Shown here one piece after another: positions 33,178 to 40,261 of a stretch of DNA of 51,185 nt (position 1 is the first letter of the stretch; every line of letters begins with the position of its first letter). The stretch is from an uncultured Oscillospiraceae bacterium. GTDB lineage: Bacteria > Bacillota > Clostridia > Oscillospirales > Oscillospiraceae. The stretch spans positions 1 to 51,185 of the forward strand of contig CANQII010000003.1 of the NCBI GenBank assembly GCA_947623875.1. Reading direction: 5' to 3'. The notes below the pieces were generated by a model. The model saw only the letters and a list, made by a program, of their open reading frames with translations, was not told the origin of the DNA and searched no databases. Made by a program: the position numbers and the translations under genes.

Positions 33178-34656
33178 ATGGCCAAGCCGCTCACCCCGGC
33201 AGAGGTGCACAAACAATACGATGAGGCTATGACTGCCTACCGCCGTCTTCTCACCGATCCCGGCTCCCGGGTGGCCTTCGGCAGGGAATCGGACGGGTTC
33301 ATGCGGCTCTGCGCCTGCGGCCTCTGGAAGGCGGACATGGGGCTCACCCCCCGGCATGTGGAGTACTACAACGCCATCTATGTGAAGGGCAACACGGTAC
33401 CCACCGTCCTCTACTGGGAGCTCACCGGCAACGTGCAGAACTACCCCGGCTTTGTGCTACCCAACTTCTTCCGCCGTCTCGTCCAGGCGGACCTGGAGCA
33501 GAACAAGAGCCTGAGCCGGCGGTTTGTGGACACCTTCACCCTGATGATGCTGCTCTTCGCCGCGGTGGACGGCAAAGTGAGCGAGTCCGAGGCCAGCTTT
33601 GTGAACGCCTGTGCAGACTCCCTCAGCCGCTTTTGCGACATGTCCGGGGTAGCCGGCGGCAAGTCTCCGCTGGATGTAAAGGACTTTGTGGCCCGGAAAG
33701 AGGACGGCTCTCCCATCCCCACCGGCCGTGCCGAGGATGAGAAGGTCTCCCCTGCCCCAGCGAAGACCACTGCAGTAAAGACGGACAAGCCAGCAGCAGC
33801 GGAGAAAGAGCCCACCCTGGAGGAGCTGCTCGCCGAGCTGGATAGCCTCTGCGGCCTACAGAAGGTAAAGGAGGACGTGAAGGGTCTCATCAACCTGGTG
33901 AAGGTCCGCAAGCTCCGGGAACAGCACGGGCTGCCGGTGCCGCCCCTCTCCCTCCACCTGGTGTTCATGGGCAACCCTGGCACCGGCAAGACCACGGTGG
34001 CCCGGCTTCTGGGCAAGCTCTATCACGCCATCGGGGTGCTCTCCAAGGGCCAGCTCATCGAGGTGGACCGCTCCGGCCTGGTGGCCGGCTTTGTGGGACA
34101 GACCGCCCTGAAGGCCCAGGAAGTGGTGTCCAAGGCCATGGGCGGTGTGCTTTTCATCGACGAGGCCTATGCCCTCACCAACCAGGACAACCCCAACGAC
34201 TTCGGTCAGGAGGCGGTGGAGGTGATCCTGAAGGCCATGGAGGATCACCGGGACGACCTCATCGTCATCGTGGCGGGCTACACGGACCTTATGACCAACT
34301 TCATCCACTCCAACCCGGGCCTGGAGAGCCGGTTCAACAAGTACATCTCCTTCGAGGACTACAACGGCTCTGAGCTGGCGGAGATCTTCCGGTCCATGTG
34401 CAAGAAGAACGGGTACACCCTCTCCCCGGAGGTGGACAAGGCGGCGGAAGAGGCCTTCCAGCTGATGTTCGAGCAGCGGGATGAGAACTTCGGCAACGCC
34501 CGGGATGTGCGCAACATCTTCGAGCACGCGGTGTCCCGGCAGGCCAACCGGATCGCCGTCATGGCCTCCCCCACGAAAGAGGATCTCATGGCCCTCACCC
34601 TGGCGGATCTGGACCTGGAGGAGGAGACGGAGCAGGCCAGCGAAGAGAAGGCCTGA
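33178..34656 (+). CDS. AAA+ ATPase, CbbX/CfxQ/SpoVK family
   Basis: A 492-aa protein; the ATG at 33178 with AAGGAAG upstream is preferred over the 583-aa track start that spans the promoter. Residues 1-190 are a helical domain of unknown type, 190-220 a Pro/Ala/Lys linker, then the AAA+ module. Walker A is GNPGTGKTT (about 265-273), pore loop SGLVAGFVGQT, Walker B VLFIDEAYAL, sensor 1 and the arginine finger RFNKYISF. This is the CbbX/SpoVK/Type VII EccA-like group of protein remodelling ATPases. Substrate unknown; the divergent zinc-ribbon/SH3 protein may be functionally linked, by position only. Confidence 0.88.
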   Translation: MAKPLTPAEVHKQYDEAMTAYRRLLTDPGSRVAFGRESDGFMRLCACGLWKADMGLTPRHVEYYNAIYVKGNTVPTVLYWELTGNVQNYPGFVLPNFFRRLVQADLEQNKSLSRRFVDTFTLMMLLFAAVDGKVSESEASFVNACADSLSRFCDMSGVAGGKSPLDVKDFVARKEDGSPIPTGRAEDEKVSPAPAKTTAVKTDKPAAAEKEPTLEELLAELDSLCGLQKVKEDVKGLINLVKVRKLREQHGLPVPPLSLHLVFMGNPGTGKTTVARLLGKLYHAIGVLSKGQLIEVDRSGLVAGFVGQTALKAQEVVSKAMGGVLFIDEAYALTNQDNPNDFGQEAVEVILKAMEDHRDDLIVIVAGYTDLMTNFIHSNPGLESRFNKYISFEDYNGSELAEIFRSMCKKNGYTLSPEVDKAAEEAFQLMFEQRDENFGNARDVRNIFEHAVSRQANRIAVMASPTKEDLMALTLADLDLEEETEQASEEKA

Positions 34657-34974
34657 TCCACCTTTTCCCGGGAAATGAGCGGTGGTCTCGGCCATTGCGC
34701 CGGCGCAATCAGATGGTTCGCTGCCAATTGTTCGGCACCATTTTATCCGGCTGCACCGCAGCGGGGCACGTACCATGCAGCTAAGGGAGGCGACTGAAAT
34801 GAGCGAAATGCAGACGCCGGAGAACAATGCTTTTGTAGGAGAATACCTCAAAGTCTCTCTTTTCGTTATGAGCCATTAGACCACCCACCTGCTCGTTCTG
34901 GCCCGGGAACGAAGATATTTCTCAGGAAAAGGAGAACCCTGCCGGAATTAGCAGATTTTTTCTAAATTTCCCCC
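34657..34974. other. Intergenic stretch with possible 26-aa ORF
   Basis: About 320 bp. The only candidate is ATG 34799-34879 (MSEMQTPENNAFVGEYL..., 26 aa) with a good AAGGGAGG site 8 bp upstream. No promoter or homology was recognised, so it is listed only as a possibility. Confidence 0.3.
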
Positions 34975-35003
34975 TTGCATTTTCCGCCTGCGTGCCTTAT
35001 AAT
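34975..35003 (+). promoter_or_regulatory. tRNA-Leu promoter
   Basis: TTGCAT (34975-34980), 17 bp, TATAAT (34998-35003). Confidence 0.85.
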
Positions 35004-35014
35004 GCAGGATGCTT

Positions 35015-35102
35015 GCCGGTGTGTTGGAATTTGGTAGACGAGGTGGACTCAAAATCCATTGCCAGCGATGGCGTGCGGGTTCGAGTCCCGCCACCGGCAC
35101 CA
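35015..35102 (+). tRNA. tRNA-Leu (CAA)
   Basis: 88-nt class II tRNA: acceptor GCCGGTG/CACCGGC, anticodon loop CTCAAAA with CAA, long variable arm, T-loop GTTCGAGTC, and encoded CCA. Confidence 0.96.
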
Positions 35103-35177
35103 CCCTCCAATCATCCGGGTCCGTCTCCTTCGTGGGAAGGGCTCGGATGATTGCCGTTTATCCGATTCTGCCTGCAG

Positions 35178-35217
35178 AAAGTCCCTCTCTGATGCGCTGA
35201 TCAGAGAGGGACTTTGT
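35178..35217. terminator. Strong 16-bp inverted repeat terminator
   Basis: AAAGTCCCTCTCTGAT / ATCAGAGAGGGACTTT with a 6-nt loop, between tRNA-Leu and pdxT. A weaker AATCATCCG/CGGATGATT hairpin precedes it at 35109-35152. Confidence 0.88.
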
Positions 35218-35365
35218 TACATCAGCCCTGACGCAGTTGCCCTGGCCATGGTACCCCATTTCCCCGGTGTTTGACATTGACCACTGCCTCAGAAGGTGGT
35301 AATCTTGCGCAAAGGTCCAGCACCGCATGCCCAGGCACTTCTCCATGCCGATGCCGTCCCCCGCA

Positions 35366-35926
35366 TCATGCTGCCATGTTCAAAAAGTACTGGTGGACAG
35401 CCAGGCTGTCGGTGAGCTCAGGGTGGAATGCCGTTACCAGCATGTTCTCCTGGCTGGCGGCCACGATGCGGCCGTCCACACTGGCCAGGATCCTGGTCTT
35501 GGGCCCCACAGAGCAGATGTATGGGGCTCGGATGAAGGTCATGGGAATTCTGCCCAGTCCATCAAAGATCTCCTCTGTGTGGAAGCTTCCCAACTGCCGC
35601 CCGTATGCGTTCCGCCTGGCGCAGATATCCATGGTGCCGAAACAGGGGACGCCTCCCTCTACATCCCGGGCCAGGAGGATGAGCCCTGCGCAGGTGCCGA
35701 ACACCGGCAGTCCCTGGAGAATGGATGTCCGGAGGGGATCAAAGAGATCCAGGTCCCGCAGCAGCTTTCCCATGGCGGTGCTCTCTCCGCCGGGGAGGAT
35801 CAGGGCGTCAAAGGGGGCTTCCAAGTCCCGGCGCTGCCGGATCTCAAAGTGGCTCACGCCCAGGCGGTCCAGCACAGCCCCGTGTTCCGCGAAGGCCCCC
35901 TGAAGAGCCAGGATGCCGACCCGCAT
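35366..35926 (-). CDS. pdxT: Pyridoxal 5'-phosphate synthase glutaminase subunit PdxT
   Basis: A 186-aa protein; the ATG at 35926 is 1 bp after the pdxS stop. A class I glutamine amidotransferase: GGEST loop (46-50), catalytic Cys79 in GTCAGLIL, and the His-x-Glu pair in AFHPEL. It releases ammonia from glutamine and channels it to PdxS in the 12+12 PLP synthase complex. Normal length. It is second in the pdxST operon and likely regulated together with pdxS by the divergent MocR-type protein. Confidence 0.96.
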   Translation of the reverse strand: MRVGILALQGAFAEHGAVLDRLGVSHFEIRQRRDLEAPFDALILPGGESTAMGKLLRDLDLFDPLRTSILQGLPVFGTCAGLILLARDVEGGVPCFGTMDICARRNAYGRQLGSFHTEEIFDGLGRIPMTFIRAPYICSVGPKTRILASVDGRIVAASQENMLVTAFHPELTDSLAVHQYFLNMAA

Positions 35927-35927
35927 C

Positions 35928-36803
35928 TCACTTTCCCCTCTCCGCCATGAGCAGGGCGATCTCATTCTCGTTGATCCCCACCATGGCCTCCCCCAGGCCG
36001 GCGGAGACCTCTGCAATGAGCTTTGCGTCCGTATAGTTGGTGACGGCCTGGACAATGGCGGCGGCACGCTTTGCCGGATTGCCGGACTTGAAGATGCCGG
36101 AGCCCACAAAAACCCCCTCCGCGCCGAGCTGCATCATAAGAGCGGCATCTGCAGGGGTAGCTACACCGCCGGCGGCGAAGTTTACCACCGGGAGACGTCC
36201 GTTTTCGTGGACATACCGGACCAGATCCACGGGGACCTGCAGCTGTTTTGCCGCCTCATAGAGCTCATCCTCCCGGAGGTTCTGCACCCGGCGGATCTCT
36301 GCGTTCATGACGCGCATGTGGCGCACGGCCTGGACCACATCTCCGGTGCCCGGCTCCCCCTTGGTCCGGATCATGGACGCCCCTTCGGCGATGCGGCGCA
36401 GGGCCTCCCCCAGATCCCGGGCACCGCATACAAACGGGACCCGGAACTGCGTCTTGTCTATGTGGTACACATCGTCTGCGGGGGACAGGACTTCGCTCTC
36501 ATCGATGTAGTCGATGTCAATGGCCTCCAGGATCTGTGCCTCCACAAAGTGTCCGATTCTGCACTTGGCCATCACGGGAATGGACACGGCCTCCTGGATG
36601 CCCCGGATCATCTTGGGGTCGCTCATCCGAGACACGCCTCCGGCGGCCCGGATGTCTGCGGGGATCCGCTCCAGCGCCATCACAGCGCAGGCGCCGGCAT
36701 CCTCCGCGATCTTCGCCTGCTCCGGGGTGGTGACGTCCATGATCACGCCGCCCTTCAGCATCTGGGCCAGTTCCTTGTTCAGCTCATATCTGGTCTTTTC
36801 CAT
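35928..36803 (-). CDS. pdxS: Pyridoxal 5'-phosphate synthase subunit PdxS
   Basis: A 291-aa protein; the ATG at 36803 follows AAAGGAG. A very conserved TIM barrel: [31 protein letters not shown] region, lysines in [10 protein letters not shown] and [11 protein letters not shown] (ribose-5-phosphate and glyceraldehyde-3-phosphate chemistry), and [11 protein letters not shown]. It builds PLP directly from ribose-5-phosphate, glyceraldehyde-3-phosphate and ammonia supplied by PdxT. Its promoter faces the regulator gene and has a good -10 (TACAAT, 36840-36835) but a poor -35, as expected for activation. Confidence 0.97.
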   Translation of the reverse strand: MEKTRYELNKELAQMLKGGVIMDVTTPEQAKIAEDAGACAVMALERIPADIRAAGGVSRMSDPKMIRGIQEAVSIPVMAKCRIGHFVEAQILEAIDIDYIDESEVLSPADDVYHIDKTQFRVPFVCGARDLGEALRRIAEGASMIRTKGEPGTGDVVQAVRHMRVMNAEIRRVQNLREDELYEAAKQLQVPVDLVRYVHENGRLPVVNFAAGGVATPADAALMMQLGAEGVFVGSGIFKSGNPAKRAAAIVQAVTNYTDAKLIAEVSAGLGEAMVGINENEIALLMAERGK

Positions 36804-36862
36804 ATGAAACACTCCTTTGCGGCTGAGTACGGCCATTGTATCCCAGAACTGACTATAGAAAA

Positions 36863-36897
36863 ATAACCAGATGGGAGGTATTTTGCATAACCAGATG
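36863..36897. promoter_or_regulatory. Direct repeat in the pdxS-regulator intergenic region
   Basis: ATAACCAGATG occurs at 36863-36873 and 36887-36897, 24 bp apart (about two helical turns plus). It overlaps the start of the regulator gene and lies just upstream of the pdxS -10. It is a plausible PdxR-type binding site. Confidence 0.55.
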
Positions 36898-37980
36898 AGG
36901 ACACAGAGAGGTGCAGACGGGCCCGCCTATCTTCGGATCTACCGGCAGCTGCGGGAGGAGATCACCTGCGGGGCCTGTCCCTATGGGACCCGTCTTCCGT
37001 CCAAACGGACCCTGGCGGAGGAGTTCGGGGTGAGCGTCATCCCGGTGGAGCACGCCTACGAACTCCTCTGCGAGGAAGGGTATGCGGAGGCACGGGAGCG
37101 CAGCGGATATTTTGTGATCTACCGGGAGGACGACTTTGTTTCCCGGGCAGGTGTAGCTGAGGAAAGCCTGCTCCCGCCGGCCCCAACCCACAGCGCACAG
37201 ACGGAGTTCCCCTTTACACTCCTCGCCCGGACCATGCGCCGGGTCCTTCTGGACTGCGGGGAGAAGATTCTGGCCAAGTCCCCCAACCACGGCTGTCCGG
37301 AGCTCCGGCAGGCGCTCTCCCGCTATCTTATCCGCAGCTGCGGCATTGCGGCGAGGCCGGAGCAGATCATTGTGGGCTCCGGTGCGGAATACCTCTATGG
37401 GCTTGTGGTACAGCTTTTGGGCCGAGACCGGGTATTTGCCCTGGAGAACCCCTCCTACGAGAAAATCCGCCGGGTGTACGAGGCCAACGGCGTCCGCTGC
37501 CAGCTTCTGCGTCTGGGCCCGGACGGGATTCCCTCCGCAGAACTGGAGCGGACGGAGGCCACCGTTCTGCATGTCACGCCGTTTCACAGCTTCCCCAGCG
37601 GCGTCACGGCCAGCGCCTCCAGACGGGCGGAGTACCTGAGATGGGCAGAGCGCAGGGACGGGTTTCTCATCGAGGACAACTACGATGCGGAGCTTACGGT
37701 CTCCCGGAAGAACGAGGACACCCTCTTCGCCCTCTCCGGCGGGAGACGGGTTCTCTACCTGAACACCTTCTCCCGGACCATCGCGCCCTCCATCCGGGTG
37801 GGCTATATGATCTTGCCAGAGGATCTGCTGGAGACCTTTGAGCGCATACTCGGTTTCTACTCCTGCACCGTGCCGGTCTTCGAGCAGTACGTCCTGGCGG
37901 AACTGCTGCAGAGCGGAGACTTTGAGCGGCATGTGAACCGAGTACGCCGGGCCAGAAGACGGAAGGAGCAGGGTTCCTGA
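36883..37980 (+). CDS. MocR/PdxR-type GntR regulator, C-terminally shortened, lacking the expected PLP lysine
   Basis: About 365 aa. The TTG at 36883 is 5-7 bp after GGGAGG and preferred over ATG 36871, which lies upstream of that site; ATG 36895 is another option. The N-terminal GntR winged helix has [25 protein letters not shown]. The fold I aminotransferase domain has [23 protein letters not shown] and IEDNYDAEL. The motif that should be SFSKT, with the PLP-anchoring Lys, reads [15 protein letters not shown], so Arg (about residue 298) replaces Lys. The protein stops after [14 protein letters not shown], roughly 90-100 residues before the usual end of the family. It is divergent from pdxST and is presumably its regulator, sensing PLP in a modified way, or a decaying gene. 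Confidence 0.8.
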   Translation: MHNQMRTQRGADGPAYLRIYRQLREEITCGACPYGTRLPSKRTLAEEFGVSVIPVEHAYELLCEEGYAEARERSGYFVIYREDDFVSRAGVAEESLLPPAPTHSAQTEFPFTLLARTMRRVLLDCGEKILAKSPNHGCPELRQALSRYLIRSCGIAARPEQIIVGSGAEYLYGLVVQLLGRDRVFALENPSYEKIRRVYEANGVRCQLLRLGPDGIPSAELERTEATVLHVTPFHSFPSGVTASASRRAEYLRWAERRDGFLIEDNYDAELTVSRKNEDTLFALSGGRRVLYLNTFSRTIAPSIRVGYMILPEDLLETFERILGFYSCTVPVFEQYVLAELLQSGDFERHVNRVRRARRRKEQGS

Positions 37981-38001
37981 CCAGACCGACCTCCGCGGAG
38001 A

Positions 38002-38030
38002 AAGCCCGCCTCAGCTGGGGCGGGCTTCTG
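38002..38030 (+). terminator. Hairpin after the MocR-type gene
   Basis: AAGCCCGCC / GGCGGGCTT, 9-bp stem with an 8-nt loop, followed by CTG; moderate strength. Confidence 0.65.
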
Positions 38031-38063
38031 CGGGAAATCGTGTTGCAATGACGTGCCAGGGTA

Positions 38064-38099
38064 AAACGGCGCCGCCTGTCCACGCGAGACAGGCGGCGC
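38064..38099 (-). terminator. Terminator of the zinc protease gene
   Basis: GCGCCGCCTGTC / GACAGGCGGCGC, 12-bp stem; on the minus strand followed by CGTTTTACC. Confidence 0.85.
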
Positions 38100-38111
38100 T
38101 GTTGTTGTTTC

Positions 38112-39224
38112 TCAACTCTGGGGAATCCACACGGAGATCTGCGCCATCTCCGCCTCCGCCCAGGCGTTGGCGGAGGCCTCCAGGGGCTGGGCGACATAGC
38201 TGTCGTAATCCATGGTGCCGTCCACGTAGTTGTCCGAGTTCTCAAACCAGTCCCGCAGCTGCCGGAAGTACTCCGTGTTCATCAAGGGGTTGTCCTTCTC
38301 CAGATTGTCCATCAGGTAGCACTGATGCCGGTGGTACGTCTCATGGCACATGGTGAACATGATGTCCTGGGCGGTGGCGGTGTTCAGGTATTTGGTGCTC
38401 ACGGCGATATCCACGGTGTCCGAGTTGAATACCGCCAAAGTGCCGCCGTCCAGGGGCTTGGACACCACCGGCACCGAGGGCACCCCCAGGCGGGCACACT
38501 CCAGATTGTGGAGCTGCTGGAGCATGGCCAGCTTCTCCTCAAAGGTGTACTGGGACCAGCTTCCCTCGTTGAAGCCCGCCAGCAGCACCGCATTGTCCTC
38601 CAAAATGGTATCCGGGTCTTCCGTGGGCACGTACACCGCCGGCGCGTTCTCAGCGAGCGGGGTGTATGTGGGCGAGCCCATGTCATATAAGACGATGTCC
38701 ATGAAGCAGGGGCCTGCCATCAGGAGGAATGCGAAGAGCAGCGGGATCCGCATCCGCATATTCCGATACTCCCTCCGGGTCTGTTCCCACTGCATCACCT
38801 GCTCCGCGACTCCGATCTCCTCGTTCTCTTCGATGAGCATACGGTCCTTGTGGCCCGCCACCAGCATGAGGATCTCCCAAGCCAATATCAGGACCAGCAG
38901 GACAGCCAGCAGCACAGCCGCCGCTACAAAATGCCACTGGGCGAAAAGCAGAAGGCAGTATGCCTCAAAGGGAATGAGGTCATAGAGGGCGTGGTATAGA
39001 CCGCTGCCATGGCAGAACCGCCGGAACGGCAGTGCCTGCCACACCATAGACACCAGCAGCATCCCCGCAAAGGACAGGTATCGGGGAATGCTCAGCTTAA
39101 TCTCAGTGATCTCCAGGCTGGCCGGAAAGGTGTACACCACAAAAACGAGCAGCAGCGGCAATGCCGGCAACACAACCCGCCGCATGAAGGTTCCAAAGGT
39201 ATTTCTCTGTCTTGCTTCCGGCAT
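38112..39224 (-). CDS. Membrane protein with HExxH zinc-protease motif
   Basis: A 370-aa protein; the ATG at 39224 follows GGGAGG. About five TM helices fill residues 15-185, with a charged cytoplasmic stretch (VAGHKDRMLIEENEEIGVAEQ). The C-terminal about 170 aa are extracytoplasmic. They contain the metalloprotease motif H294-E-T-Y-H298 in MFTMCHETYHRHQ and a downstream EASANAWAEAE helix that may provide the third zinc ligand. It looks like a membrane-anchored zincin of an unassigned family. It is near a membrane-anchored hydrolase and an ABC-CPBP operon, so this region is rich in envelope enzymes. Confidence 0.75.
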   Translation of the reverse strand: MPEARQRNTFGTFMRRVVLPALPLLLVFVVYTFPASLEITEIKLSIPRYLSFAGMLLVSMVWQALPFRRFCHGSGLYHALYDLIPFEAYCLLLFAQWHFVAAAVLLAVLLVLILAWEILMLVAGHKDRMLIEENEEIGVAEQVMQWEQTRREYRNMRMRIPLLFAFLLMAGPCFMDIVLYDMGSPTYTPLAENAPAVYVPTEDPDTILEDNAVLLAGFNEGSWSQYTFEEKLAMLQQLHNLECARLGVPSVPVVSKPLDGGTLAVFNSDTVDIAVSTKYLNTATAQDIMFTMCHETYHRHQCYLMDNLEKDNPLMNTEYFRQLRDWFENSDNYVDGTMDYDSYVAQPLEASANAWAEAEMAQISVWIPQS

Positions 39225-39260
39225 CGGGCACACCTCCCGTCTCAGGATACCGGGACCGCC

Positions 39261-40046
39261 TCACTGGGGAGACGCCAACACAATGCTCTGGTCCAGGGGA
39301 CCTACCAGGATGAATCGGGCCAGGATGGATGCGGTCTGCTCCACCTGGGCCTCGGTGGTGATCACCGGCGTACCGTCTCCCTTCTGGGGGCCGTACCCGG
39401 CAAAGCCCGCATGATTGCCTCCGGAGAGCACATGCATCTCCGCATCTTCCGGCAGGCACTTCTGATACTTTTCCAGGCTGTTTCGGTTCAATACGTGATC
39501 TTCTGAGCCGTACAGGGAGCAGACGGCGAGGCCGTTGTCTGTGAGGTCTGAGGTGGAATAGGACGCCAGGAAGATGATCCCGTCCCAGCCGTTGCTGTGT
39601 CCGTCCAGCCAGGCCGCTGCCATGCTGCCGCCCAGGGAGTGTCCGCCCAGATACCAGTGCTCCACCTGAGGGAAGTCCTCCATCACGTCTTTTGCCGCAT
39701 CCATGCGGAAGAAGGCCATGTGGAAGGGCATCTCCTCCACCACAGAGAGGATCCCCTGCTCCGCTAAGGCGTGGAGCAGCGGGCTGTATGCCCGGTGGTC
39801 TACTTTCGCCCCGGGATAGAGGACAAAGCCGGCCTTGGGCTCCGCCGGCTGAAAGACGATGCAATCTTTCTCCTCAATCACCGTGACGGCGCCGTCCGAT
39901 TGAAGGGCCGCCAAGGCGTAGCCGTTGGCGTGGTAGTACGGCAGCAGGTAGAAGAGGCAGGCTGCCGCCAGGACCAGCACCACCAACAGCACAATGAGAT
40001 ATGGTCTTTTCCGTCTCGGTCCTCGATATCGTGTTCTCTCCATCAT
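39261..40046 (-). CDS. Membrane-anchored alpha/beta hydrolase
   Basis: A 261-aa protein; start ATGATG at 40046 after GAGGATGAG. A single N-terminal TM (YLIVLLVVLVLAAACLFYLL) anchors an extracytoplasmic hydrolase domain. The nucleophile elbow is GGHSLGGS and the probable His is in SGGNHAGFAGYG; the acid is likely in YGSEDHV. It matches abhydrolase_5-type proteins from Clostridia. It lies 36 bp upstream of the zinc protease gene, in the same direction, possibly an operon. Confidence 0.87.
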   Translation of the reverse strand: MMERTRYRGPRRKRPYLIVLLVVLVLAAACLFYLLPYYHANGYALAALQSDGAVTVIEEKDCIVFQPAEPKAGFVLYPGAKVDHRAYSPLLHALAEQGILSVVEEMPFHMAFFRMDAAKDVMEDFPQVEHWYLGGHSLGGSMAAAWLDGHSNGWDGIIFLASYSTSDLTDNGLAVCSLYGSEDHVLNRNSLEKYQKCLPEDAEMHVLSGGNHAGFAGYGPQKGDGTPVITTEAQVEQTASILARFILVGPLDQSIVLASPQ

Positions 40047-40194
40047 CGACGCTCATCCTCTCCCCAGCCGGAGCCGTCTCTTTTCTCTTCTGAATCATAC
40101 CACCAGAATTCCCCAATGTACAGCGTTTTTCGCGAAGAGCGGCAAAAACGCACTGTCTCTTGGGGTTTTCAGACTGGAATTCTCTGGCAGGATG

Positions 40195-40236
40195 GAAAAA
40201 GCAGCCGTGGGCCAGCAGGAGCTGGCCCACGGCTGC
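40195..40236 (-). terminator. Terminator of the ABC-CPBP operon
   Basis: GCAGCCGTGGGCCAGC / GCTGGCCCACGGCTGC, 16-bp stem with a 4-nt loop; on the minus strand followed by TTTTTCC. Confidence 0.93.
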
Positions 40237-40261
40237 CTGTGAGAAATTGCGCTTGGGTCTG

